DNA from: Piliocolobus tephrosceles
Taxonomy: Eukaryota > Chordata > Mammalia > Primates > Cercopithecidae
Assembly (NCBI RefSeq): GCF_002776525.5
Contig: NC_045441.1
Coordinates: 130,801,402 to 130,865,401, forward strand
Length of the DNA: 64,000 bases
Reading direction: 5' to 3'
Part shown: positions 52,505 through 64,000 of the stretch, piece by piece
Position numbering within the stretch: the stretch's first letter is position 1
How the letters are laid out: every line of letters starts with the position of its first letter
Position numbers and translations under genes: made by a program
Notes under the pieces: generated by a model
Told to the model about the DNA's origin: nothing
Databases searched by the model: none
Seen by the model: only the letters and a program-made list of their open reading frames with translations

Positions 52505-53580
52505 AATGGACAAGATGAAGAAATAATCTTTGTAGTGGTCTAAGGAATATCTATACCCTTATCTGTCCTGGGAATTAAAGTTCCACAGTCAGATTCTGAG
52601 AGTACCAAAAGCCCAGTGCATCCAGGGACTTCCTGGGTGCATCTGCTCCGGTCTCCCTATTTCCTAACATCTACTTTATACATTAGACCACACTAGTCAT
52701 AATATCAGCCCTGTCTGCACTAGTATTTATTTCCCAAGTCATCTGTGCTACAGATGACTTGTAGGCGTGGCCCAAGTTTAAAGCACAGTAAATCATATCC
52801 CGCAGAGGTTACATTCAGGTTGTGCCAGAAATGGTATAGGGATTCATAAAATGATGTAGATTTTAAGAATTAATACATTATTTAAAATCAGCACAACCCT
52901 CCCTTTTAGTCCTCTTCAATTTGTATTGGGGCTGAAAATTAAGTTTGAAACCTCATAAAAGCTATCCATTCTGCAGTGGTGTCCATCATGGGGATAGACA
53001 GAATATATAACATACTTGATTCACTCTGGACATGTTTATTGAGTCTACCATGTGCCAAGACTTGATCCAGGTAATGGAAATAGAGCATCGAATAAGAGTT
53101 AAGCCCCTCTCCTCATGGAATTTAGATTCTGTTGGGGGTGGGGTGGGGGAGACAGAAAAAATTCAAAATGAATCATTAAATAAGTAATGTATGATGTAAG
53201 GATTCTTGCTGTGAAGGGATGTGGCACAGCAAGGGGCCAGTGAATGAGTACGGGTACTCTTTAGGGTTATCATGGAAGACCTCTCTGACAAGTGACCTTT
53301 GAGCACACACCTGCAGGAAGGGACGGGGCAAGTGAGATGTGGAGAAAGGGCGTGCCAGGAGGAGCAAAGGTTCTGGGGCAAAAAAGATTTTGGTATCTGA
53401 AGGAATAGTGAGGAGACTAGAGCAGAATGCCTGATGGGGAAGATGGCAGGAGTCGGACAGGCTGGAGATGGACCATGTGGCCCATGGGCCTTGGTGTGGG
53501 GGCTGACTCTGTCTTCTGAGTGAATTGGGAGGCACTGGAGGATTTGACTCCAGGAATGTCAGCATCTGGCTTACTTTCTA

Positions 53581-53634
53581 TTTTTATTATTTATTTATTT
53601 AATAATAATAATTATTATTATTATTATTATTTTT
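53581..53634 (+). repeat. (ATT)n/(AAT)n microsatellite at an Alu tail
   Basis: Mixed ATTT, AAT and ATT units precede the T-rich start of the minus-strand Alu. Confidence 0.92.
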
Positions 53635-53918
53635 GAGACGGAGTCTCATGCTGTCACCCAGGCTGGAGTGCAGTGCTGCCACCTCAGCTCATTGCAACCT
53701 CTGCCTCCCGGGCTCAAGGGATTTTCGTGCCTCAGCCCCCCAAGTAGCTGGGATTGCAGGTACGCAACACCACACCTGGCTAATTTTTGTATTTTTAGTA
53801 GAGACAGGGTTTCACCATGTTGGCCAGGCTGCTCTCAAACTCCTGACCTCAAGTGATCTGCCTGCCTCAGCCTCCCAAAGTGCTGGGATTACAGGTATGA
53901 GCCACCACACCTGGCCTT
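53635..53918 (-). repeat. AluS element
   Basis: Minus strand, GAGACGGAGTCTCATGCTGT to CCACACCTGGCC. Confidence 0.92.
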
Positions 53919-54450
53919 GGCTTACTTTTTAAAAGGATCCCACTGGTTACTAGGTGTAGAATAGAAATCAATGAGGCAAGGGCAAGAACAGGGGATGCCT
54001 GTGAAGAGGAGGCTGTTGCCTGTGAAGAGGAGGGAAGAGGCAGGATAGGACTGAAAGGATCGCTTATGGATTTGATGTGGGGTTGCAGAGAAAGAGAGGA
54101 GTACTCACTTGTTTCCATTTCCTGACATAGTAAACATCACAGGAGGAGTGGATGTGATGGGGAAGTTTTGGACATGTTAAGACTGAAGCCTTGTTAGACA
54201 TCCAGAGGCAATTTGATATGGCAGTTGCAAATCTGAAGTGTAAGTTAAAGTTCTGTGACTTGGACATAAATTCAGAGGCTACCAGCTTACAGTTGGTGTT
54301 TCAAGCTGTGGGCTAAGTGATATTCCAAGAAAGAGAGTGTATACAGAGAAGAGGAAAATTTGGGGGAACAGCCCAGAGGCCTCCAGAGTTTAAAGGTCAG
54401 GAAATGAAGATGAAGGAGCAAAAAGATTCAAGCACCTTATGGGCCAGTTT

Positions 54451-57400
54451 AAAAAATATGTGCATTTCTGTGTTTGCTTGATTACACTTAACAAGTTTAT
54501 TTTAAACATTTTAATGAGTATGTATTTATAGCAAAAAGTTAAAGATCAAATGCATGCAAGACACACTGTGCAGCAATCACCTCCTCTAACCCTGCCATCC
54601 CTTTCTCTATCCTTAGAGACAGCCACTTTTCACAGTTTATCATCAGTTTCTAGTAGTTACTTCCTGTGGAAGAGCTTAAATTCTTCTTTACTATACTTCA
54701 AAAAATCATAAAATGTTTTATGAAGATAAAACTTCAGTGTAGGAACCTCGTGACTGGATCAGAAGGATGAAGAAGTAGCTGGGGATGTTTGACCAAGTTA
54801 CTGGTGACTTCCAGAGCTCATCCCTTGGAGCATTGACAGTGAATAAGTCAAGACTGAGCACAGTGGAGATCCATCTCTGAGAATGTCTCTTCCATACCTG
54901 CTCATTTCTTCCCAGTGAGGCGGTATGTGTGTGTGTATGTGTGAGTGATGTGGGAGAGGCAGAAACAGACATACACACAGAAAGAGAGAGATCTTATTTC
55001 TGTGGCTGTGGGCTGTGGGGCTGGTCTTGGTGCAGTTCACACAGGTGACCTATTACCTGTTCTAATTTTAGGGAATCTGGGAATGACCACAGCCCAACTG
55101 TGACTAACAGAGAGAAGGTCAGACTAGTGGGTCTATACCATCATTTTAAAATGTCTGCTCCTTAAAGTATTGGTAGGATATCATCAATCTCTAAATTACT
55201 GGGACATCAATTCAGAGACCTATTCCTATTCTAAGAATGCTATGTCTTATGTGAGTAGACAAGTGGTATGTTTCTACTGTCACAGGTATTTTGATGAATA
55301 ATCTCTAGTTCTAGCAAATGGGAATATTTGGCAAGGAAAGCAGTTTGTTAAAAATCTGTTTGATTTATTCATCAGATAGATTTATAGTAGATTTCAAATT
55401 AATAGCATAACCTAGGGGTTTTTATTAATGACACCAAAGTATCCATGGGGAAAATATGTTGTCACTGATTTGCTTCAGAATACCCCAACACTCACCCTCA
55501 ATGAAGTTGCAGGTATGAACGAAACAAGACTGTAAAGCCATACATAATTTTTGAAGCTAGGTTTTGGATACATAAGGATTCATTATAATATTTTCTCTAT
55601 TTTTGGTATGTTTGAACACTTCCAGAAGAAAAAGTTAAACAAAAAGGAAAGTGTTAATAATAGACTCCTAGGCTTTAAAGCAACCTCCAGGCTTTATTTA
55701 CTTAGCCCATAATCTTTCCTTGGAATTCTGTTGTGCCGGCAACGCCACCCATGAGATACAGTTTTATGAGCAGTTTGAAATGAGAAATGTGATGAGCAAA
55801 TATCAAGTATTGTTAATGATTTATGTAATTATCATTGGATTCATCGCAGCTGACAGGTGGTTGCTTCTGTACACTCTCTCAGCAGGCAGGGAGATTAGGA
55901 GAAGGTCCCCCTTCAAGGTTGCTGGCTTTGCTGACCATCCTTATCATAGGAACAGAGCTGTGAGGAGTCAGGAGCACTGAAGACCCCTGGTTTCAATGGA
56001 TCCACATCCACTGCAGCGGCCCCAATCTGGACCTGGTCAGTGTTGCCACTGCTGACGGATTTGTCCAGGGTGCCAGAGAACATACGCTGGTGATTAAAAT
56101 AATGTTTTCTCTAAGTTACTGCAAACTTTCTCCTGTGTAGTTGAGGCAACACTTCCAGTTGTGGTGAGAGATTGAACAAAAGAAAAAGAAAGCATACAAT
56201 GTTAAAGCTGGCAGGACCTTAAAGACACTGCCTAGCCTTCTCACTCAGCAGTAAGTTGCAGATGACTCCTCCAGATCTTGACGAGGCCCACAGGCCCTCA
56301 TTTAAGAACCTCGCTTGCTGCTTTGTTGCTTCTATGGGGCACATTCTGGTGATGAAGGCCACCTGTTTTTCTCCACCAGCCTGGAGTTCTCTCAACTTTG
56401 TTTCCGGCTTTCAGAGTCCCTGGCCAATTGTCTGGAGGCCCAGAGAGCCACTGTTAGCCTAAGGTCGCTTAAAAAATAAGGCTAATCCTGGTCCTGGATT
56501 CTGCCAGATTCCTAGAAAGACTGACAGTGAAAGTGTCATTTTGTGCTTGGGAAACCAGACTTCACAATGGTTTTCAATGGGACGGTCCCATCAAATATAT
56601 AGGAATCCAACAACATTCTTTTTTCAGAGTTGGAATGACTCAATCCTAATTCAGTCTTAAATAAATAATGTGCTGGACCTTTACTTAGGCCCGTTTAAGT
56701 GTTTTTTTTACAATTCTCTCCCCTGACTGAGGGGACAATTAGGCCAGCATGTTCTTCCTTGGAGCGAGAGACTCTCAAATAACTCATTTTCCATGGCCTT
56801 AGCTTTACTTTGACAATGGAATAGTCTATCCAGGAAGGTGAATAAAGTTTCCACCTCTTGCAAATTTGAATAGATAGATTTTCCTGCTTCTCTTCTTCCC
56901 ATCAACATTTCATAGGCCTCAGAACCAAGTCTGTCATAGTGGAGTCTAGGTGCTTCCTTATCACTCAGCAGTGTGTCTGCAAGGGGAGAACTTCCTTCAA
57001 GCACACAGTTTAGGGAACTCAGCCCTGAAATGCAAGGTTGGCCTCCTTCTTGCACGTCTTACTCCTGGGAATTTCGCTTTCCCCCTGTGCATCAACTTCT
57101 GACATATTGAGAAAAAAATTCAAACGCTTTTTAAAAAAAGTCAAATACAGAGTATTTTAAACGTGATTGAAATATATTAATTTACTTCCCCAAATTCATC
57201 CTAAAACAATTTATTAAACCCCTACTATATGTCAGGTATTAAAGGGAAAACCCTCTCCTTTTCCTCTTATTGCCACAGATTACATGGGTCCCCCTTTTGA
57301 CACATCATCTCAACTATGACCTGAAGGTTTATGTTGGGATGGATGCCTGTGAGATTAACATATACTGAAGCAGAGATGAAATTTTTCATAATGGAAAGAG

Positions 57401-58595
57401 GCTAAAAATTAAGAAAAGGCTACAACATGACCAAAAAAATAGTGAGGCCATAGGTAGCACCTCTATGGATTCCCTTGGGTCATCCAGATCAGTTAATTAT
57501 GCAATTCTTATTATTTAGTTGTCCAAATTTGGGATATCTTTTTTGTACTCATTGTTACACCTTTCTTATTCTGAAGACTTGGCCACAATCATTATCTTCT
57601 GAGTCACAATACATGAAAAGGTGAATGGTCTAAGTTTCTAATAGTATTACTGCTGATAACATGAGATCTCAAGCATTGCAATGGCATAGCTGCCTCCCTA
57701 GGCAAACAATGTAGTCATAAATATGGGTAATCAAGAAGTATAGCAAGGGAGAGAGAAAAAGCAGCAGGTGATGAAAAAAAAAAAAAAAGAAAACCTGGTC
57801 TACTTGGGTAATACCCAATAAACCAGCCCCTGTGCCCTGCCTCCAGGACAATAATATAGCCGGTGTTTTGAGTCAGTCCTGCTTTACTGAGAGCAAAGCC
57901 AGTCTCTAGCTGGCCTGCAGAGGCAGGAATGACAAGCCATGGAATGGGCCGGGGAAACTGATCAACATCAAGGCTGTAGAAAAGAAATTCTATCACCTGG
58001 CTTGCTAATTTGTAAACAAGACACTCCTAGGCCGAGAATCCCAGTTGATAATAATTGCATTACTGATAACCTACAAGTTCTCCTTTTTCTTTGATTATTC
58101 TGTTTTTACTGGCCCCTGTAGGATGCTGAATCTCTGGCAAAGGTGGGCAGTGAGTTATTGCATTTTGTGAGCAATATTTTACCCCCTGTTGAATTAGCTG
58201 GCATAGTTTGTGTGGGTGGGAGGCTGTAGAGAAGGGCCAAGGAAGGATGAATTGGTATGCCCACCTACAAAGGGCTGCAGCATGAGAAGGCTTTGAGTTG
58301 GAAAAACACATTCAAGTCTCCCCAGTTAGTTTTCATTTGGATTACCCTCATCAGGAGTTCTGGCTGGGAATGGGGAAGGAATTAGGAGAAAGTGGTGGAG
58401 AGATCTGTGAAGAGAGGTAAATGGAAGACGGTTGACAGGTATCAAAGTCTATAAAGAGAAGGGAAATAACATTTGTTTCAAACTCATCAAGTTGCCTTGG
58501 TTCCTGCCTCTCTTTGGGCCCATGTTTATCATGTAAATAATTCCTCATTTGCGGTCCCTCTCAAGCCTCCTTGAGGGGCACGAGTGTATCATTTT
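54451..58595. other. Intergenic, mostly unique DNA
   Basis: No Alu, no clear L1 and no exon with support. A 115-codon open frame (56708-57055, minus) has no recognised homology. A short L2/MIR-like trace lies near 57190-57250. Confidence 0.45.
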
Positions 58596-58599
58596 CCTT

Positions 58600-59001
58600 T
58601 TACATGGACTGCCTCTCACATAGTTTTCTCCTATAATGTGATATCAGTGAGGTCTTTTTCCTTTGATATACCTATACACTGTGTAATGATTACCAAAATT
58701 TTCCACACCCATGCCCACCCATGCCGTACATTAGGTCCCCAGAATTGTTCATCTTATATCTGAAAGTGTGTACCCTTCGATCAGCATCTCTGTATTTCCC
58801 CTGCCTTTCCAGATCCTGGTAACCACCATTCTACTCCCTCCCTCTAGGAGTTCGACTGTTTTAGATTCCACATATAAGTAAGATCATGTAGTATCTGTCT
58901 TTCTGTGCCTGGCTTATTTCACTTTAACATAATGTCCTCCGGGTTCATCCATGTTGTCACAAATGGCAGACTTTCCTTTTTTATGAATGAGTAATAGTCT
59001 A

Positions 59002-59035
<34 letters not shown>

Positions 59036-59175
59036 CCACTGCGTTTTCTTTATTCATCTGTCCATGGATATTTAGGTAGTTTCCATATCTTGGCTGTTGT
59101 GGATAATGCTGCAATGAACATGGGAGTGTTGGTATTTTTTTGAGATAATGATTTTATTTTCTTTGGCTATATAAC
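58600..59175 (-). repeat. Antisense L1M fragment with an internal (TG)15
   Basis: Reverse-strand L1 3' landmarks: 'aagatcatgtagtatctgtc', 'gggttcatccatgttgtcac', 'gtccatggatatttaggtag', 'ggataatgctgcaatgaaca'. The (GT)15 at 59004-59033 replaces a normally short TA-type stretch. Confidence 0.82.
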
Positions 59176-59639
59176 TGGAAGAGAAGAGAGACAGCTGGAT
59201 TGTATAATAGCCGTTTTATTCTTCAAAGAGTTTTTCATCCTTCTCATGGGGGCTTCTCTGAGAAAGAAATTAAATAATGTGTACTAAAGATATTAAAGAG
59301 CATTTTACAAAATAAGGCATTTTTGGTAAAAGCCATTGCTGTTTTCCAGTGATCAATATCTGTTTCTATGTGTTGCTGATCTTTCTAGCCTTTCTTTTGT
59401 CAGTTAAAATTTTTGTTCAATTCCCTAGAAGCTTTAACTGCTAACAGCTAACAGCTGCAGGAGGGAGATGCCTGAATTAGGGCAGGTGTGTTTGGCACAG
59501 AGCTAAGCTGTGTCTCTGTCAGGGATACAAACTCTAGTCAAGATATGTTAGAGGCTGTTTAAGGATCATTATGATAGCCAGGTGATGCGAAATTGTAATT
59601 ACTTGCTGTTAGCCATTGGGTGGGTGGGGAGGAGAATGG

Positions 59640-60097
59640 AGGAGGGGATGATAGTTATAAATGGCAGGTGAGAGGAGTGATAATAATTTCTTTTCAATAT
59701 AAGCTTATTCCCAAATTGGCTAATGGGTATTTTTAAAGCCAAGCTAAATTAAAGGAATCCAATTTTCTCACTAGTATTTGGCAGCACATGGGTTCAAGGA
59801 GACTATGTGTCATATCCAGAAGGGTTCTGTACATGAACTGGACTTAATTGCTCCGAGAGTCACTGGAGCTTTCTTTAATCAGAATGGAAATCAGGATAAG
59901 CTGAGGTCTTACAGATTGGTAATACTTAAGGCAGAACATTAACACCGTACCTTGTAGCTGTTAGTTGGTAGAGGGAAATTCAGGCTACCGTCACGAAACC
60001 TGCAGGTTAAATTATTTTCTCCTCCCTGCTTCTGTAGGTTCACAGGGTTCCCTTCTGATAGAGCTTTTTGCCTGTGTTGTAAAGCTCTTTGGCTGAG
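59640..60097 (+). promoter_or_regulatory. WEE2 upstream region / 5' UTR, no CpG island
   Basis: The DNA upstream of the WEE2 start is AT-rich and lacks CpG enrichment, in contrast to DENND11. A TATAAAT is present at 59656-59662 and three identical CAGGTG E-boxes lie at 59483, 59579 and 59665. Oocyte genes are often controlled by E-box-binding FIGLA, so these are candidates only. The transcription start and any upstream 5' UTR exon are not determined. Confidence 0.3.
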
Positions 60098-60439
60098 ATG
60101 GATGACAAAGATATTGACAAAGAACCAAGACAGAAATTAAGCTTTTCCTATTATGAGGAGACTGAGATTGAAGGGCAGAAGAAAGCACAAGAAAGCAGGG
60201 AGGCTTCGAGCCAAACCCCAGAGAAGGGTGAAGTGCAGGATTCAGAGGCAAAGGTTACACCACCTCGGACTCCCCTTAGCAACGTGCAGGAGCTCGACAC
60301 ATCTTGGGAAAAAGAAAAAGAAAGTCCAGATCAGATTTTGAGGACTCCAGTGTCACATCCTCTCAAATGTCCTGAGACACCAGCCCAAGAAGACAGCAGG
60401 AGCAAGCTGCTGCCGAGTGACAGCCCCTCTACTCCCAAA
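60098..60439 (+). CDS. WEE2: WEE2 (WEE1B oocyte kinase), first coding exon only, residues 1-114
   Basis: The exon opens MDDKDIDKEPRQKLSFSYYE and runs in frame to ...SDSPSTPK, then a CAAA|GTAAGT donor with the intron starting at 60440. I recognise it as the N-terminal regulatory segment of WEE2, the germ-cell WEE1-type kinase that phosphorylates the inhibitory tyrosine of CDK1 and holds oocytes in meiotic arrest; it is also needed at egg activation. The kinase domain lies on exons beyond the window. The segment is acidic, looks disordered and carries eight proline-directed sites: T40, S76, T54, T58, T83, T94, S109 and T112. Some residues differ from the human protein as I recall it (for example KEPRQ, SYYEE, DTSWEK). 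The ATG at 60098 was chosen because the frame extends upstream only through a TTG. Confidence 0.93.
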
Positions 60440-60729
60440 GTAAGTAAGGGGTGGGGGAAAAACGGACCCAGGTCGCCAAGCTCCGCTTCCTGTAATTTAG
60501 CTGATAGTGCCAGTGGATTCATGTGTGTATGACAGTCACTTCCAGGCTGTGGATGTCCTCAATTACATATTTATTGATGAAAATAAAGAAGAGATTAAAA
60601 TTACCAGGAAATGGACAGAATTAAATGGTTTGTCAGCTGTCTTCTCAAAACCATTGGTGCCAGTAACTATTGGCTATTGGCCACAAACAAATTTTGGGTA
60701 GAAAAAAGTTCCTAAAGAATATTGGAACT

Positions 60730-60895
60730 GGAAGGAATATTGAGATTTAGAGCCCCGGCTGTGCACTTTACATATGAGAAAATGAAGGGCCCAAGACAGA
60801 AGCCGTCTCATAGCTCAGCCAATGCTAGAGACAGGACTAGAAACCTGATCTTTTTGGCCTAGTCTGTTCTTTCCATTACGCCAACTGGCTCTATT
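60730..60895 (-). repeat. MIR element in WEE2 intron 1
   Basis: Reverse MIR: 'tttacatatgagaaaatgaa', 'catagctcagccaatgctag', 'ccattacgccaactggctc'. Confidence 0.65.
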
Positions 60896-61479
60896 TTTGT
60901 GTGATTATTTACTAATACTTTCTAATATAAGAATGTCCAGATTCACTGTTCGAACACATTCATATCTCTGCTGCTGCTCCTCCCAGAAGAAACTCCTCTC
61001 CCCTCCTTGGTCTCATGAAATACAGGTTCTATTATATGTCAGCAAGGAGGAAACTTGTTGATACTTCTTTAGAAGCTGAGGATGGCAAATAAGCAACAGT
61101 CCCTGGTAGCATATTCCTTTATTCTTGTTGTGATTGGTGTCCTGTTGCATCGTTCATGTTACTAAAGCCATAGTTGGGGCAGGGTTACCTCTAATCAACT
61201 CTGGTGCCATGGTGTGTGAGTGCTAGGATTGGTATTAGCTCGGCTTCCTGCTGGCTCAGCTTGAGGCACTTAAGATCATCATCATAACATCTGTGATCCC
61301 GACTGTGGCACAGTTGCTGTCAGTGGGTCGCTTTAGTACCTGCTGGGTATGGGTACCATGTATACCAGGAAATTCTAAGCTGCTTGTTTGAATTGTAGAA
61401 AAACTAATATGCTCTGATGTCTATCTCTGGGTTTTTCAATGGTCACAGCACCAACCAATTAATCACCCATTTATTCTTT

Positions 61480-62700
61480 GAGAATTCCCTGTAGGTAAGG
61501 AGCATATAATACAGTCTCTGCCCTCAAAGAGCTTACAGTCTAGCAAAGAGAAGTTATGCCAATAGACACTATGTGGTAAGTGTGGTCAGAACCCGCTGGA
61601 CACATGCTCAGTGCAGTGATCAGAAAAGACAGGTATTGGAAGGGCAACGAACGTTGGTCTAGTTTTGATATATGGGGGAGAATGGGCTGAGAGAATGTGG
61701 CTTTGAGTAAGAGTACACAGGGAAGAAAACATGACATTCATTTGATCATTCACAGCTTAACTGAACACCTTGATATGTTAGCAGACCCTCTGCTGGCAAA
61801 ACCCATTCACTGCCTTCAAAAAGAGCCCACAAAATGAATGAAGATTAAATAAATGAAACAATAAAGTTCAAACCATGTGTACTAGAGGAATGGTTGAGCA
61901 TGATGAGAAGGAATTAGGAACTAAATCTCTATCAGGGAAGACTTTCCAAAGAAAGTAATGTTTGAACGATGTCTTAAAGAATATTTGGAGTTAGCCAGGC
62001 AAAGAGGGGAATAGGAATTCTAGGCAAAGGGGAAAGCATCCACCAAGTTACGGAGGGTAAGGAGCTACTACACTTGGAAAACAGCGTGTTATTCAGTGTT
62101 ACAGGAGCCTGTGTGTGAGAGAGTGCAAGAGATGAGGCCAGTGTAGGTGGGCAGAAGTTAGATCAAGATTTTAATCCTGAGAGTGTTGAGAGAGCCATTA
62201 CCATGGTTTTGAGTAGGGGGATTGTTTTGGAAAAATCATGACCTTTGTATGTGTGATGGGATGGAGCATGAGAGAGCCTGGAGGTAGAGCAGTATTCAGA
62301 ATAGACCTGTTGAACAGAGAAGAGCCTGGACTGGGACAGACAGTGAAAAATTAAGAGATGACTTGATGGAGGGGTTCAGGGAAAAAGAAAACAATCTGAT
62401 GACTGAGGTTTCTTGTTTGGTTCAGTAGATGGAATCAAGATAGGTGACAATGAGTAATATACGGGTTTGGAGAAAAGCAGAGATGTGGTATAAAAAGTTG
62501 GATAACTGGATCTGGGGCACAAGAAAACAATGAAAATTGGAGATCCGTATTTGGATACCTACAGCATTTAGGAAGTAGTTGAAGCCATGGGTGGAGATAA
62601 GGTCACATAGCCTGTGTGCCAGAGTAAGGAGAGAAGTGGCCCAGTTAGAAATCTTGGATAATGCCAAGGTTTAAGGGAGAGGCAGAGAACAGAGCTTGGG
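61480..62700 (+). repeat. Old dispersed repeat, same family as 53018-54450
   Basis: 'aaagagcttacagtctagca', 'gaagactttccaaagaaagt', 'gatcaagattttaatcctga' and 'tgatggaggggttcagg' follow the same general order as the copy near 53 kb. Class not assigned. Confidence 0.45.
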
Positions 62701-63004
62701 AGCAAAAGTGAAATGCAACTGGGAAAGTACATACTTTATGAAAACATAGGTTGTGTTAGAGGAAAGAGGCTTGGCGGCTGATCATTGTTATGCAGAAGAC
62801 AAAGCTGATGGGAAAGGAGGATTGGCTTAGTCAGTCTTGTCCAAAGGATTGAACTAGAAATCATGTGAAATTCAGTTCACTGGAAGGACTTCCTGACAAA
62901 ATCATCTAGAGATAGAAGAGCATGCTTAGGAGGTGTACGCTCCTTGTGGCTAAAAGCATAGAACACTCATTGATGACCACTTGGTAGGAAGACTGCAGAA
63001 GGGA

Positions 63005-63400
63005 TTTGTTAGTGTGTTTGTCTTGCTACAAAGGAATACCTGAGACTGGGTAAATTATAAAGAAAAGAGGTTTATCTGGCTTACAGTTCTGCAGGCTGTA
63101 CAGTAAGCATATTGCCCATATCTGCTTCTGGTGAGGGCCTCAGGAAGTTGACAATCATGGCACAAGGTGAACAGAAACAAGGCAGCTTGTTACATGGTGA
63201 GAGAAGAAGTGAGAGAGTGGAAGCAAGACAGGAAGGATTGCTGTCAGGCTCTTTTAAACAACCAGATCTGGCATGAACTAACAAAATGAGAACTGGTTCA
63301 TTACCATGAGGATGGCACCAAGGAATGTACCTCTATAATCCAAATGCCACCCACCAGGCCCTACCTCTGGCACTGGGGATTATATTTCAACATGATATCC
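63005..63400 (-). mobile_element. MST/THE1-type (ERVL-MaLR) LTR
   Basis: Reverse-strand LTR motifs: 'cctgagactgggtaaattat', 'gacaatcatggcacaaggtg', 'ctcttttaaacaaccagatc', 'gccacccaccaggccctacc', 'gggattatatttcaacatga'. No internal region attached. Confidence 0.8.
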
Positions 63401-63405
63401 AAATG

Positions 63406-63530
63406 ATATCAGGATTCAAGCATCAGGGGACTAATCATATTGACTGGGCCTTTAAAAAATCCAAACATCCCAATAATATCAGGATTCAAGCATCAGGGGG
63501 CTAATTGTATTGACTGGGCCTTCAAAATCC
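63406..63530 (+). repeat. 70-bp tandem duplication beside an MST LTR
   Basis: Unit 1 (63406-63475) and a partial unit 2 (63476-63530) share ATATCAGGATTCAAGCATCA and 'ttgactgggcctt'. They differ at only a few sites. Confidence 0.92.
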
Positions 63531-64000
63531 TTCTCTGTCCCAAGATACTATGTTTGTGTGTTTGTGAGAGGTTGCCTTCTCTTCTCACCATCTTCATAAG
63601 TCAAGTAGTTATCCGCCAAATTTCCCCAATCTCCCTCAATCATTTGTGCTAGAGCTATTCCTTATGGAATTATTTGCCCTCTCTGGAGCACATTTATACT
63701 CTCAACCTGTGTCATCTTTCAATAAATTTTCAAATTGCTGTATTTCTAAGTAGAAGTTCTTTTCATATGTCTTATCCCAAACTATGTTCTTTGAGATTTT
63801 GAAAGGATTACTCATAATTCTACTACTCTAGCAATAATGACTATATTAACATAATTAATATCCTTCCCTACATCATAAGTGGTGCTCACAGATTCTCTTG
63901 GCCCTCATATTTCCTGACTAGAAAATCTAGTCTTCCCTGATATGAATAATTTTTATCTGAATATTTTCTAGGCCCCTTATATTTTCCTTGAGATGTGGCA

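Larger units (their letters stand above)
53018..54450 (+). repeat. Old dispersed repeat, class not assigned, split by an Alu
   Basis: Motifs typical of a very common ancient repeat: 'catggaatttagattctgtt', 'gtgacctttgagcacacacc', 'ttttaaaaggatcccactgg', 'gttttggacatgttaagact'. Interrupted by the Alu at 53635-53918. Confidence 0.5.
60440..64000 (+). other. WEE2: WEE2 intron 1 (left part)
   Basis: It starts at the GTAAGT donor. No second WEE2 exon is seen up to the window edge. It holds a MIR fragment (60730-60895), a long stretch of an old dispersed repeat (about 61480-62700), an MST-type MaLR LTR in minus orientation (about 63005-63400) and a 70-bp tandem duplication (63406-63530). Confidence 0.75.

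Noticed and set aside
60089..60097. Upstream extension of WEE2 by three residues
   Set aside because: It would need a TTG start. The ATG at 60098 gives the known WEE2 N-terminus MDDKDID.
60440..60532. Read-through of the WEE2 frame past residue 114
   Set aside because: A strong GTAAGT donor stands at 60440, and the residues after it (VSKGWGK...) do not continue the WEE2 protein.

Overview
The window is primate genomic DNA. It has dense Alu elements of several ages, L1 and MIR/L2 fragments, MaLR LTRs, Tigger-type DNA transposons, a CpG-island promoter and GT-AG introns. Two Alus, at about 36003-36303 (+) and 38830-39130 (-), carry the diagnostic GAGATCCGGCC in place of the human-type GAGATCGCGCC. 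From what I know of the AluYR/YRa lineage, this points to an Old World monkey (macaque, baboon or relative) rather than human. The gene order matches the segment of human 7q34 holding DENND11 and WEE2.

The main gene is DENND11 (LCHN, KIAA1147) on the minus strand. All nine coding exons are present, from the ATG at 46903 inside a CpG island to the stop at 8209. They join in phase into a 455-residue frame. A long 3' UTR probably runs to an ATTAAA signal near 2745. Every coding exon boundary was placed by reading GT/AG sites and checking frame. Introns 1, 3 and 4 (15.2, 10.6 and 7.6 kb) carry nearly all the repeats. The 3' half of the gene and the 3' UTR (2-12 kb) contain no Alu.

The second gene is WEE2 on the plus strand, the oocyte kinase that phosphorylates CDK1. 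Only its first coding exon (60098-60439, 114 codons) is in the window; the rest lies beyond the right edge. DENND11 and WEE2 are head to head, about 13.2 kb apart. The left 1-1.5 kb may touch the 3' end of the next gene in known primate synteny (AGK), but no coding sequence confirms that.

The intergenic DNA (47.1-59.6 kb) holds a long inverted repeat just upstream of the DENND11 promoter, a MER2-like Tigger element, several Alus, an old dispersed repeat of unassigned class and an antisense L1M fragment.

I see no new multi-gene system. The most unusual structures are: an eight-copy 57-bp minisatellite grown inside the ORF2 end of a 5'-truncated L1 (33.85-34.31 kb); a near-perfect 35-bp hairpin with an inner 16-bp tandem duplication (25.47-25.56 kb); the roughly 300-bp inverted repeat at 47.37-48.64 kb; and a (TG)n tract 37-66 bases upstream of the exon 4 splice acceptor of DENND11.
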